DNA of 19,218 nt from Catenibacterium sp. co_0103 (GCF_004168205.1 NZ_RCYB01000039.1:1-19218), one strand, 5' to 3'. Counted from the stretch's first letter, positions 7,371 through 15,555 are shown. Program-made: numbers and translations. The notes: generated from the sequence alone by a model not told the origin.

Positions 7371-8047
7371 GCCATTTTCATTAATGCATCTTTTGCCGCA
7401 TGCTGTTCTGCACGCTTTTTACTTGTGCCTTTACCAGTACCTAAAATCATATCATCTAGAATAACTTCGATAACAAATTCAGGGGCATTGGCTGGTCCAG
7501 TTGAACTTTTCACATGATAACTGACTGTCTTACGGTCATCTGACTGCACTAATTCCTGTAATTTAGTCTTATAGTCAGTGATATCATCAAATTCATTTAC
7601 TTCATTAACATGTTTGAAGATTGTCTTTTCAAGAATACGAATCACCTGTTCTTTACCACAATCTAGATAAAGTGCACCTATAAATGATTCATAAATATTT
7701 GCAAGAACACTTTCACGATGGCGTCCACCACTCTTTTCTTCACCTACACCTAAATAAAGAAGTTCACCTAAATGAAGTTCTTCGGAAAAGCGTGCTAAAG
7801 ATTCTTCTCTTACAAGCTTAGAACGAAGCTGTGTTAACTGTCCTTCTTTGTATTCTGGATGTAATGCAAAAATGAATTCTGAGACAAATAGCTGTAAAAC
7901 AGCATCTCCCATAAATTCTAGTCTTTCATAATCAGGAATATGGACATTTGATTCATTGGCATAAGATGAATGAGTAAATGCTTCCTTATAAAGACCAATA
8001 CGTTTAAAAGGAATGTTTTCTTTCTGTAAGAAATCTAATATTTTCAT
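7355..8047 (-). CDS. rnc: Ribonuclease III
   Basis: Double-strand-specific endoribonuclease used in rRNA and mRNA processing. The 230-residue protein has the nuclease domain (about 1-145) with signature ERLEFMGD (41-48), which supplies Glu44 and Asp48. A C-terminal double-stranded RNA-binding domain follows (about 155-228), starting DYKTKLQEL and ending with a KKRAEQHAAKDAL helix. At the third metal-ligand position the usual Asp (Asp114 in E. coli, in LADTVE) is Asn117 here (LANIYE); Glu120 matches E. coli Glu117. The start shares TAATG with the plsX stop and has no separate strong binding site, so it is coupled to plsX. The rnc position after plsX echoes the Bacillus fatty-acid cluster. Confidence 0.93.
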   Translation of the reverse strand: MKILDFLQKENIPFKRIGLYKEAFTHSSYANESNVHIPDYERLEFMGDAVLQLFVSEFIFALHPEYKEGQLTQLRSKLVREESLARFSEELHLGELLYLGVGEEKSGGRHRESVLANIYESFIGALYLDCGKEQVIRILEKTIFKHVNEVNEFDDITDYKTKLQELVQSDDRKTVSYHVKSSTGPANAPEFVIEVILDDMILGTGKGTSKKRAEQHAAKDALMKMAKKAS

Positions 8048-9021
8048 TATTGAAGTCCTTCTTTCATACGACCTACAACATCTAAGTCTACCATTCTATA
8101 TACAAGTTCCATCGCATTAAAAACTGCCTTGGCATCTGAACCACCATGTGCTTTTACGATTGCTTTTTCAAAGCCCATAAATAGAGCCCCACCCACTGTT
8201 TTATAATCAAAGCGTTCTTTCAAAGCATATAATTGAGGTTTCGCAAATAAGGCCCCAATCTTTCCTCTTAACGTCGCAAATAATGATTCTTTCATTGCCT
8301 TCATAAGAAGAATGGCTGCACCTTCTGATGCTTTTAATGCGATATTCCCACTAAATCCATCTGTCACAACAACATCAATATCTCCTGATAATAATTCTCT
8401 ACCTTCTACATTACCTGTGAAGTTGATCTTATCGCTGCCTTTTAATAGTTTATAAGCTTCCTGATGCATTTCATCACCCTTATGATCTTCTGCACCAATA
8501 TTAAGTAAAGCAACCTTTGGATTTTCCTTATTTAATACAAGTTTGCTATATAATGAGCCCATTACTGCAAATTCCTGTAGTTGTTCTGCTGTATTGGTCG
8601 CATTGGCACCAACATCCATCAAGCATGTACTATTACCGCTATATGTAGGAAGAGTTGCCATTAAGCATGATTTTTCTACGCCTTCAATACGCTTTACAAA
8701 CAACATTGAAGCAGTATAAAAAGCACCTGTAGAACCACATGATACAACTCCATCTACTTCATCCTTACGGGCCATCATTAAAGCCTTCACCATTGAAGAT
8801 TCTTTCTTTCTTCTTACACCTAATACACTATCAGTCATTAATACAACATCACGTGCATCTACAATATGAATAGAATTAATAGATTCTAAAGCTGTTAATT
8901 CTTCCTTTTTACCTGTTACATATAATTCAACATCTGGATGCTTGCCTGCAAATTTCTTGCAGGCTTCCACAACAGGTGCACTACCTAAATCTCCGCTCAT
9001 CGCATCGATTGCTAATTTCAT
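8047..9021 (-). CDS. plsX: Phosphate acyltransferase PlsX
   Basis: Makes acyl-phosphate from acyl-ACP, the first committed step of the PlsX/PlsY route to lysophosphatidic acid; peripheral membrane enzyme. The 324-residue protein opens with KLAIDAMSGDLGSAP, the family's glycine-rich start. Typical later motifs are SCGSTGAFYTASML, LMDVGANATNTAEQL and VVTDGFSGNIALKASEG. I start at ATG 9021 because GAGGTGA lies 5 nt upstream. An earlier GTG three codons before is part of that binding site and is rejected. It lies 33 nt after recG and shares TAATG with rnc. FapR, FabD, FabG and AcpP, which surround plsX in Bacillus, are absent here. Confidence 0.94.
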   Translation of the reverse strand: MKLAIDAMSGDLGSAPVVEACKKFAGKHPDVELYVTGKKEELTALESINSIHIVDARDVVLMTDSVLGVRRKKESSMVKALMMARKDEVDGVVSCGSTGAFYTASMLFVKRIEGVEKSCLMATLPTYSGNSTCLMDVGANATNTAEQLQEFAVMGSLYSKLVLNKENPKVALLNIGAEDHKGDEMHQEAYKLLKGSDKINFTGNVEGRELLSGDIDVVVTDGFSGNIALKASEGAAILLMKAMKESLFATLRGKIGALFAKPQLYALKERFDYKTVGGALFMGFEKAIVKAHGGSDAKAVFNAMELVYRMVDLDVVGRMKEGLQ

Positions 9022-9026
9022 AAAAA

Positions 9027-9033
9027 TCACCTC
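9027..9033 (-). promoter_or_regulatory. Ribosome binding site fixing the plsX start
   Basis: GAGGTGA on the minus strand, 5 nt before the ATG at 9021. It contains the GTG that would otherwise start a reading three codons longer, so the longer form would lack a binding site. Confidence 0.8.
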
Positions 9034-9054
9034 GTCAGTTACATAATATCATAA

Positions 9055-11055
9055 CTAATCAATATATTCATTCCCTTTTTTTATCTTTTTCTTGATCATC
9101 TCAATATAGTTTTCATATTCCCCATACTTATAATAATCATGAATCATCTTAATTGCATATCTTCTTGTCTCTTCTAGAATATTCATATCCTTAAAAATAT
9201 CCCCCATCATAAAGGCTGGAAGACCACTCTGCTTATCACCTAATAGTTCTCCTGGTCCTCTTGTTTTTAAATCATATTGTGATATTTCAAATCCATCATC
9301 ATGTTCTTCTAGATAGTGCAGTCTCTCTTTTGCCGGCTCGTCTTGTGCTTCAGATAACAGAAAACAATACCCCTGTTGATTCCCTCTTCCAATACGACCA
9401 CGTAACTGATGAATAGAAGATAAGCCAAATCTTTCAGCATTATAAATAACCATCATATTCGCATTGGGGACATCAACCCCTACTTCTACCACTGTAGTAG
9501 AGACTAGAATTTGTATTTTATTATCTTTAAAATCCTGCATCACTGCATTTTTCTCTTCATCTTTTAAAGAACCATGAAGCAGTCCTGTTTGATAATGTCC
9601 TTTAAAATAAGAAGACATCGCTTCATAAATAGTCAAAGCACTTTTTAATGGAAGATCTTCGTTGTCTTCAATCAAAGGACAGATGACATAACATTGTCCA
9701 CCCTGAGCTAAATAATCTTTTAATTGCTTTAAGAAAGGCTTCATAGAACTGCCTTCAAAATATTTTGTTAGGATAGGCTTTCTACCTTCAGGTCTTGTTT
9801 CTATACTTGAAACATCCATATCTCCATATAAACTCATTGCAAGAGTTCTAGGTATAGGAGTCGCACTCATGACAAGGAAGTCAACACCTTCACCTTTTTG
9901 TTTTAGGGCTTTTCTTTGTTTGACTCCAAAACGATGCTGTTCATCTGTTACTACAAATCCAAGTTTTTTATAATGAACGCTCTCCTGGAATAATGCATGT
10001 GTCCCAATAACCAGATCAATAGCACCACTTTCTAAACCTTCATAGATTTCTTTCTTTTCTTTTAAAGCAAGTGATCCTGTGAGTAACGCAATAGTCATAT
10101 CATAGGCTTCAAATGTCTTTTTAAGCTTACTATAGTGCTGCGTTGCGAGCACTTCAGTCGGTGCCATGAGAGCCCCTTGATAGCCACTTAAATAATTGGC
10201 ATATAACCCTATAGCCGCCACAATTGTCTTACCGCTTCCTACATCCCCCTGTAAGAAACGATACATGATTGTTGGATTATGAAGATCTAACAGTATATCT
10301 TTAGCACTTTGTTTTTGATCTTTCGTTAATTTAAAGGGAAGCGTATGAATAAAGGCATTGACTTCATCTAAAGAAAAATCCTTTGCATATCCTACTTCCT
10401 GTTCTCTTTGCATTTTACGATAAGAAAGAGCCAGTTCAAAGTTTAAGAATTCTTCATACTTAAGAGTTTTAATAGCCTTTTGTAATTGTTCATGGTTCAT
10501 TGGAAAATGGACTGCATAAAGCGCTTCTTTCTTGCTCATGAGATCAACTGTTTCTCTTATTTCTATAGGAAGACTATCTTCAATAGGAATGTTCATTCCT
10601 AATACTTTTTTAACATATTGTGAAAAAGCATGACTTGTAAGTCCATCCTTTAATGAATAAACAGGTGTAATACCTGATAATTGATCTAGATTCTTTAATA
10701 ATATATTAGAAGCAGTGAAACGATTCCCTTCTACTTTACCTTGTAACGTAACAATACGATTAAGCGTAAGATAAGGGCGAAGAAAATGTCGATTAAAGAT
10801 CGTAACTGTATAGTCATCGCCTTTAATAGACACATTGAATGTCATACGGGAAAAACGCCCTTTATAAAATACCTTAGGGCTACTTATGATAACCCCCTCT
10901 ACACAGCATTTATCTTCTACAGGAGGCCATATTTCAGTCACTTCATCATATTTATAAGGATAATGATAAATAATATCTTCTAACGTATCAATAGAGGAAG
11001 CATGTAATAAATCTATTCTATTTTGGCTTGTTGTTATTTTCTTTAATTCTTCCAT
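9055..11055 (-). CDS. recG: ATP-dependent DNA helicase RecG
   Basis: Branched-DNA translocase that regresses stalled forks and unwinds Holliday junctions and D-loops. The 666-residue protein has an N-terminal OB-fold wedge domain (about 45-130), Walker A GDVGSGKT (270-277), the DEAD-like box in the RecG form DEQHRFGVKQR (371-381), motif III SATPIPRTLA (397-406), and C-terminal motifs TTVVEVGVDVPNA and HQLRGRIGRG. Slightly shorter than E. coli RecG (693). AGTGGTGA precedes the ATG. It leads the recG-plsX-rnc unit; the divergent HAD gene starts 73 nt away. I found no convincing promoter for it in that gap. Confidence 0.95.
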   Translation of the reverse strand: MEELKKITTSQNRIDLLHASSIDTLEDIIYHYPYKYDEVTEIWPPVEDKCCVEGVIISSPKVFYKGRFSRMTFNVSIKGDDYTVTIFNRHFLRPYLTLNRIVTLQGKVEGNRFTASNILLKNLDQLSGITPVYSLKDGLTSHAFSQYVKKVLGMNIPIEDSLPIEIRETVDLMSKKEALYAVHFPMNHEQLQKAIKTLKYEEFLNFELALSYRKMQREQEVGYAKDFSLDEVNAFIHTLPFKLTKDQKQSAKDILLDLHNPTIMYRFLQGDVGSGKTIVAAIGLYANYLSGYQGALMAPTEVLATQHYSKLKKTFEAYDMTIALLTGSLALKEKKEIYEGLESGAIDLVIGTHALFQESVHYKKLGFVVTDEQHRFGVKQRKALKQKGEGVDFLVMSATPIPRTLAMSLYGDMDVSSIETRPEGRKPILTKYFEGSSMKPFLKQLKDYLAQGGQCYVICPLIEDNEDLPLKSALTIYEAMSSYFKGHYQTGLLHGSLKDEEKNAVMQDFKDNKIQILVSTTVVEVGVDVPNANMMVIYNAERFGLSSIHQLRGRIGRGNQQGYCFLLSEAQDEPAKERLHYLEEHDDGFEISQYDLKTRGPGELLGDKQSGLPAFMMGDIFKDMNILEETRRYAIKMIHDYYKYGEYENYIEMIKKKIKKGNEYID

Positions 11056-11080
11056 AGTATCACCACTTCCTTGATTAACA

Positions 11081-11109
11081 TATACATTTTATTAAGTATA
11101 TCATATAAT
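11081..11109 (+). promoter_or_regulatory. Promoter of the HAD-like gene
   Basis: TATACA (11081-11086) and a perfect TATAAT (11104-11109) are separated by 17 nt, about 20 nt before the ATG at 11129. AAAGGAG of the ribosome binding site follows. The -35 box matches consensus at four of six positions. Confidence 0.55.
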
Positions 11110-11128
11110 AGTAAAAAGGAGAAAAAGA

Positions 11129-11590
11129 ATGAAAAATATTGTATTTGATTTAGGTCGTGTTCTCTTAGACTATCAGCCTTTAGTTTGGCTGAAAAAGAAG
11201 AACTATACGCATTATAATGAGTTATTTGAAATCATCTTTCAAAATCCTTCATGGATCAAACTAGACGAAGGAACCATCACAAGAGAAGAGTTTATAGAAA
11301 AATTAATCAACGAAAATCCTGAACTTGCATTGGATATAGAAGAAATCATGGAAGAATGGATTGAATTACTTCTTCCTATTGAAAATAATATAAAGCTCGT
11401 TTCTTTATTAAAAGAGAAGGGTTATCACCTCTATATTATTTCTAATTTCCATTTAAATGCAGATGAATGTCTATTTATTGATGATTCTCTTGATAATATT
11501 AATGCATGTAAGAACGTCGGCATGGATGCTATTCATTTACCTGATCATTCTAAACTAGAAGAAGAATTAAAAAAACATCATATTATTTAA
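11129..11590 (+). CDS. HAD-superfamily hydrolase-like protein, internally shortened
   Basis: The only recognisable plus-strand gene in the window. The 153-residue protein keeps HAD motif I in the YihX-like form (FDLGRVLLDY, 6-15, with likely nucleophile Asp7), a helical cap region (about 20-85), motif II as ISNF (104-107) and motif IV as FIDDSLDNINACKNVGM (from 116). In full-length relatives of about 200 residues some 55-60 residues separate motif II from motif IV, including the motif III lysine (KPDP-type). Here only about eight do. The frame stays open and the start (AAAGGAG before the ATG) is good. It may therefore be an in-frame deletion product, probably without normal phosphatase activity, rather than a working sugar-phosphate phosphatase. 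Confidence 0.75.
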   Translation: MKNIVFDLGRVLLDYQPLVWLKKKNYTHYNELFEIIFQNPSWIKLDEGTITREEFIEKLINENPELALDIEEIMEEWIELLLPIENNIKLVSLLKEKGYHLYIISNFHLNADECLFIDDSLDNINACKNVGMDAIHLPDHSKLEEELKKHHII

Positions 11591-11618
11591 AAAGAAACGA
11601 GCCCTCACTCGTTTCTTT
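11591..11618. terminator. Bidirectional terminator between the HAD gene and fsa
   Basis: A perfect 11-bp stem, AAAGAAACGAG with CTCGTTTCTTT, encloses a 6-nt loop. It directly follows the HAD stop codon (11588-11590) and lies 2 nt from the fsa stop codon (11621-11623). Interrupted T tracts follow on both strands (TTTCTTT rightward, TTTCTTTTT leftward), so it can end both converging transcripts. Confidence 0.88.
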
Positions 11619-11620
11619 CA

Positions 11621-12301
11621 TTACATATCACAAAGACCTTTGTCTTCTCCGTATACTGAATACCAATCATTATTGAAATCAGTTACAGCTTTAGAAATAC
11701 TTGGATTTTCAAAGATTGCCTTTAATACGCTTACTGGTGCAGTGATAGCCTGGCTACCTGCATTAAATGCATCTCTTACCTGCTGTACACCCTTGAAGCT
11801 TGCTGCAAGAATCTTGCAGTCATAACCATCTTCTACAATTCTACTAGATAAATGAGCCATTAATTCAAAAGGATCATTTCCTAAGTTTCCAATTCTATTT
11901 GTATATGGTGCAATATAATCAGCACCTGCTGCGAGTGCCATATAAGCCTGCATCAAATCATAAACAGCTGTAGCAGTCACATTTTTCCCTTCAGCCTTTA
12001 AGATTTTCATAGCTTTAACACCTTCATAAGTAGTAGGTACTTTTACATATACCTTGTCATCTACTTCTTCAAAGATCTTATGTGCTTCTTTCACAATTTC
12101 ATCTGCTTCTGTCGCAATAACCTGAATATGCAAAGAACGTTCATCCCCAATGATTTTTCTGATTTCTCTCATATGTCCAAAGAAATCCTTTGGACTAGTC
12201 TTCTTTACAATACTTGGGTTACTAGTGACACCTACGATTGGTAAGTGATCCACTGCATCTCTAATTTCTTCTAAATCTACAGTATCAATAATAAATTCCA
12301 T
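11621..12301 (-). CDS. fsa: Fructose-6-phosphate aldolase / transaldolase-like (FSA family)
   Basis: Class I aldolase of the small transaldolase family, cytoplasmic. The 226-residue protein aligns in memory with E. coli FsaA/FsaB (220). It keeps the Schiff-base lysine in VYVKVP (Lys87), Gln60, Thr111 in TATAVY and Tyr133 in APYTNRIG, which match FsaA Gln59, Lys85, Thr109 and Tyr131. The Tyr and Gln favour FSA over a true transaldolase. It begins 4 nt after the activase stop; its binding site GGGAGA lies in the last codons of the activase. Position at the end of a PflD-like operon suggests that its physiological substrate is 1-deoxyfructose 6-phosphate, cleaved to glyceraldehyde 3-phosphate and hydroxyacetone. 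That is inferred from E. coli. Confidence 0.9.
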   Translation of the reverse strand: MEFIIDTVDLEEIRDAVDHLPIVGVTSNPSIVKKTSPKDFFGHMREIRKIIGDERSLHIQVIATEADEIVKEAHKIFEEVDDKVYVKVPTTYEGVKAMKILKAEGKNVTATAVYDLMQAYMALAAGADYIAPYTNRIGNLGNDPFELMAHLSSRIVEDGYDCKILAASFKGVQQVRDAFNAGSQAITAPVSVLKAIFENPSISKAVTDFNNDWYSVYGEDKGLCDM

Positions 12302-12305
12302 TTTT

Positions 12306-13208
12306 TTAATCTCCCTTGATTATGTTTTTTATTCCACTATCAGATACAATCTGATAGTAATGGCTTAATTGTTCCTGGCTATAGGCCTTCTGATCCTCTT
12401 TGACACCATATTCAAATTCAGTTAAATCATATTTTGCGGATGCAAGAGGATTATAATTTAATAATTCATAACGTACGTCTGGATATAAACTATAAAGATA
12501 AGAGGCAATACTCTTAATATTGTCATCATCACTTGTATACCCAGGAATAAGTGGTGTTCTTACAGTCACTTTATCTTTATGCTCACTTGTGAGTAAATAA
12601 GCTAGATTTTCTTTAATGATTGCATTTGATACACCAGTTGCTTCTATATGTGCTTTGTCATCTTCTATCTTTAAATCGCAATAGATCTGATCAAGATAAG
12701 GTGTTGCCTCCTTCACCAAATCTAGTGAAGTATAAAGTGAAGTTTCAATGGCTGTATGTACTCTTTTATGAAGCTCCTTTAATAATTGTATCAGTTTTTC
12801 CTGCTGCATAAAAGGTTCTCCACCAGAAACTGTCACACCTCCACCATATTTAAAGAAAACTTCATCTTCCATCACCTTATCTACAAGTTCTTCTAAACTA
12901 TAATAAGAGCTATCATACTGAATCGCATCTGTAGGACAATACTTAAAGATTTCATCCAAATCATCTTCTATAAATACAGCTCTATCTTGATAGACTATTT
13001 TACCTGCTCCGTGCTTCTCACAGTTTCTACAATGCATGCACTTGTTTTCTAAGTAAATAGGCTTTCTTTGTGGTAAAAGTCCTTCAGGATTCTGACACCA
13101 TCTGCATCTTAAAGGACATCCTTTAAAGAAGATTGTTGTACGTAATCCTTCCCCATCATGTACCGCAAATCTTTTGATATCAAATACAAGATATTTAGAT
13201 GTTGTCAT
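12306..13208 (-). CDS. pflC: Glycyl-radical enzyme activating protein (radical SAM, PflC/YbiY-like)
   Basis: Radical S-adenosylmethionine enzyme that abstracts hydrogen from the active glycine of its partner. The 300-residue protein begins with DIKRFAVHDGEGLRTTIFFKG and has the SAM cluster CPLRCRWC (Cys31, 35, 38), then GGGVTVSGGEP (122-132). The ferredoxin-like insert is reduced: Cys57, 60, 63 and then only Cys91 before Pro92, instead of two full clusters. From memory, PflC also has a depleted insert. The ATG at 13208 lies inside the end of the radical-enzyme gene (14-nt overlap). An in-frame ATG eight codons earlier is possible. Neither has a good binding site, so coupling to the upstream gene is likely. 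Confidence 0.92.
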   Translation of the reverse strand: MTTSKYLVFDIKRFAVHDGEGLRTTIFFKGCPLRCRWCQNPEGLLPQRKPIYLENKCMHCRNCEKHGAGKIVYQDRAVFIEDDLDEIFKYCPTDAIQYDSSYYSLEELVDKVMEDEVFFKYGGGVTVSGGEPFMQQEKLIQLLKELHKRVHTAIETSLYTSLDLVKEATPYLDQIYCDLKIEDDKAHIEATGVSNAIIKENLAYLLTSEHKDKVTVRTPLIPGYTSDDDNIKSIASYLYSLYPDVRYELLNYNPLASAKYDLTEFEYGVKEDQKAYSQEQLSHYYQIVSDSGIKNIIKGD

Positions 13209-15504
13209 AGGTTGTTCTCGCAATAATTTCATCCTGTAATTTACCTGCTAGTTCTACAAAGTAAGCTGTATATCCAGCTACACGAATAGTTAAAGAGCGA
13301 TGTCTTTCAGGATGAACTTTTGCATCTAATAAATCTTTTTTGTTCACGACATTGAATTGAATATGAGGTACATGCAAGTCCACAAAAGCACGAAGGAAGT
13401 TTTCAAACTTCATACGTCCTGCTTCTGTCTTAAAGAAGTCTGGTAAGAACTTCATATTGAGTAATCCTCCATTGGTTGTGAGGTCATCATCTAGTTTAGA
13501 GACAGATTTTAAGACAGCTGTAGGTCCTGCTAAGTCTCTACCATAAACAGGGGACATACCACCATCTGCAAGAGGGGTATAAGCGTTTCTACCATCTGGA
13601 GATGCTCCTACATTTTCACCCATAGGAACATGAGCTGAAACAGTATACATACCTGTATGAATAGGACCACCACGATAATTCTTATACTCTTTCATCTTAT
13701 TTCTAAAGTAACGTGCCCATTTAGCACCACATTCATCTACCCAGGCAATATCATTACCATATTTAGTTACTTTATTCAAAAGCATGGCTTGTGTGATTTC
13801 GTGCCCTTTAAAGTCATCCTGTAAAGCTGTAAGCAGTTCTTTTGAATCTAAGAGATGGTCTTCATAGACTAACTTCTTAATAGCTGCAAGTGAGTCTGCA
13901 AGGTTCGCAATCTGAATCATCTGGATACCAGATAAATTATACTTGGCGCCACCTCTTGTAACATCCACGCCTTTTTCTAAACAGTCATCAATGACACATG
14001 ATAAGAAGGCAGTTGGTAAACATTCCTGATGTACTCTTTCTACAACTTCTTCTGCTTTCATCATCATTTCAATAAAGTAATCAATCTGAATCTTGAAAGC
14101 TTTTTCTAACTGTTCATATGTCTGATATGTTTCTAGTGATCCCATATCCAGACCAAGTTTCTGTCCCGTCAACAAACATTTACCATTATTTAAAGTAAGT
14201 TCTAATGCCTTATTGAGGTTGAACATAGCCGCATCACTCCAGCCTAGGTTATTACCATGGGTCGTAAGTTCTACGCATCCGACAATCGCATAATTTAAAG
14301 CATCCTCATGACTGACACCAAGTCTTTCCATCGCAGGAATAATCGCTTCATCGTTAAAGAACTGTGGCATACCACTGCCTAATGCCACAACTTCAATCGC
14401 CTTCTGCATGAGTTCATGTGATGTATTCTTGTTAAGTCTTACTGATAAATTAGGCTGAGGAAGACATAATTCCTTCTGTGCTTCTAGACAAAGCATGGAT
14501 AAATCATTATATGTATCATGTCCTTTTTCATCCAAGCCACCTACCGCAATATTAAACCCAATCGGGAATCCCGCAAAGTATTTCGCTGAATTACTGTTAC
14601 GAAGATAAACAATCTGATTAAACTTCAACCAAAGACATTCTAATATCTCTAATGCATCATCTCTACTAATAAGCCCTTCTTTTAAGTCATGTTCATAATA
14701 TGGGTAAAGATACTGATCCATACGCCCTGGTGAGAATGAAGATGCATTGGATTCCATATGTAATATTACAAACAAGAACCATAAAGACTGTACGGCTTCA
14801 TGGAATGTTTTTGGAGGTCTTTGAGATAAAGAGAGGCAGTTATCTGCAACACGCTTTAAATCATCACTCTCATGATAATCAGGCATAGAGATAATATAGT
14901 CATGATATCTCTTCATGAAAGTGATAGCCCCTTCTAATACAAGTTTTGTGCATGTATAGAATTCTGTTTCTTGTTTATCATTGATCTTATCTAACAATCC
15001 TTGAGGTCCATATTTCAACCATAAAGCAGAATCAGGACAGATATGACCCTGTGCGTGGTCTTTCTGATTGATCTTGACTACTTTACTGATATGATCAATT
15101 TCTTTGCCATAACGTGTTCTAATGACATCCTCCATAGAATGTCCTTTCCAGTATGGATATATGGTTTCTCTAAATTCTTTAATATCCTCACTTCTCACTT
15201 CAAACTGATCCTGAGGACGGGTAGGAAGTGTTTCAAATTCTCTATCCACCCATGAACAGCCACTTTCAGGAAATACAACACCTGCACGTACACCTTTTGT
15301 ACGATTACCTACAATTAATTCTTCTTTTTCAACACCAATTTCAATTTCTTCTAATGCTGCTTTTAAAGAGAGGGCACGTTTCATTGGAACAGAAAGAGTT
15401 TCATTCTCTTTATAAATACGTGTTATGATACGCGCTTGTTCAATAGATGCATAACGTTTTTCATCAAGCATCTTCTCTTTTAATATTGTAATTCTGTTTC
15501 TCAT
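13195..15504 (-). CDS. pflD: Glycyl radical enzyme, PflD/YbiW type (probable anhydrohexitol-6-phosphate ring-opening lyase)
   Basis: Oxygen-sensitive radical enzyme of 769 residues, close to E. coli PflD (765). The active cysteine and base are Cys410 and Glu412 in YAIVGCVELTTHGN. The glycyl radical site is Gly744 in RVAGYTAYFVEL. GHICPD (153-158), FAGFPIGFNIAVGGL (310-324) and GPTAVLKSVSKLDD (660-673) all resemble PflD as I remember it. GCVEL, rather than the GCVEP of glycerol, choline and propanediol enzymes, and the tandem FSA gene argue for the PflD/YbiW group, which opens 1,5-anhydromannitol or 1,5-anhydroglucitol 6-phosphate to 1-deoxyfructose 6-phosphate. It is not pyruvate formate-lyase, which has adjacent Cys-Cys. 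AAAGGAGAG precedes the ATG. The choice of gluco or manno substrate is open. Confidence 0.9.
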   Translation of the reverse strand: MRNRITILKEKMLDEKRYASIEQARIITRIYKENETLSVPMKRALSLKAALEEIEIGVEKEELIVGNRTKGVRAGVVFPESGCSWVDREFETLPTRPQDQFEVRSEDIKEFRETIYPYWKGHSMEDVIRTRYGKEIDHISKVVKINQKDHAQGHICPDSALWLKYGPQGLLDKINDKQETEFYTCTKLVLEGAITFMKRYHDYIISMPDYHESDDLKRVADNCLSLSQRPPKTFHEAVQSLWFLFVILHMESNASSFSPGRMDQYLYPYYEHDLKEGLISRDDALEILECLWLKFNQIVYLRNSNSAKYFAGFPIGFNIAVGGLDEKGHDTYNDLSMLCLEAQKELCLPQPNLSVRLNKNTSHELMQKAIEVVALGSGMPQFFNDEAIIPAMERLGVSHEDALNYAIVGCVELTTHGNNLGWSDAAMFNLNKALELTLNNGKCLLTGQKLGLDMGSLETYQTYEQLEKAFKIQIDYFIEMMMKAEEVVERVHQECLPTAFLSCVIDDCLEKGVDVTRGGAKYNLSGIQMIQIANLADSLAAIKKLVYEDHLLDSKELLTALQDDFKGHEITQAMLLNKVTKYGNDIAWVDECGAKWARYFRNKMKEYKNYRGGPIHTGMYTVSAHVPMGENVGASPDGRNAYTPLADGGMSPVYGRDLAGPTAVLKSVSKLDDDLTTNGGLLNMKFLPDFFKTEAGRMKFENFLRAFVDLHVPHIQFNVVNKKDLLDAKVHPERHRSLTIRVAGYTAYFVELAGKLQDEIIARTTYDNI

Positions 15505-15527
15505 ACTTGTCTCTCCTTTTCAACTTC

Positions 15528-15555
15528 ATTATACTCATTGTATTATTGTTTTCAA
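15528..15555 (-). promoter_or_regulatory. Promoter of the glycyl-radical/aldolase operon
   Basis: On the minus strand TTGAAA (15550-15555) and TATAAT (15528-15533) are 16 nt apart, about 25 nt before the ATG at 15504. This is a strong sigma-A match and the only one between the upstream terminator and the gene. Confidence 0.8.

Noticed and set aside
13209..13232. 8-codon longer start for the activase
   Set aside because: Not excluded, but it has no better binding site and relatives begin close to the FDIKRF strand, so the shorter form was used.
13195..15504. Pyruvate formate-lyase as the identity of the glycyl radical enzyme
   Set aside because: PFL has two adjacent catalytic cysteines; here there is a single Cys410 followed by Val-Glu, the eliminase/lyase pattern.
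15534..15555. Possible catabolite-repression (cre) site in TGAAAACAATAATACA
   Set aside because: The central CG is missing and the spacing of the half sites does not fit the cre consensus.
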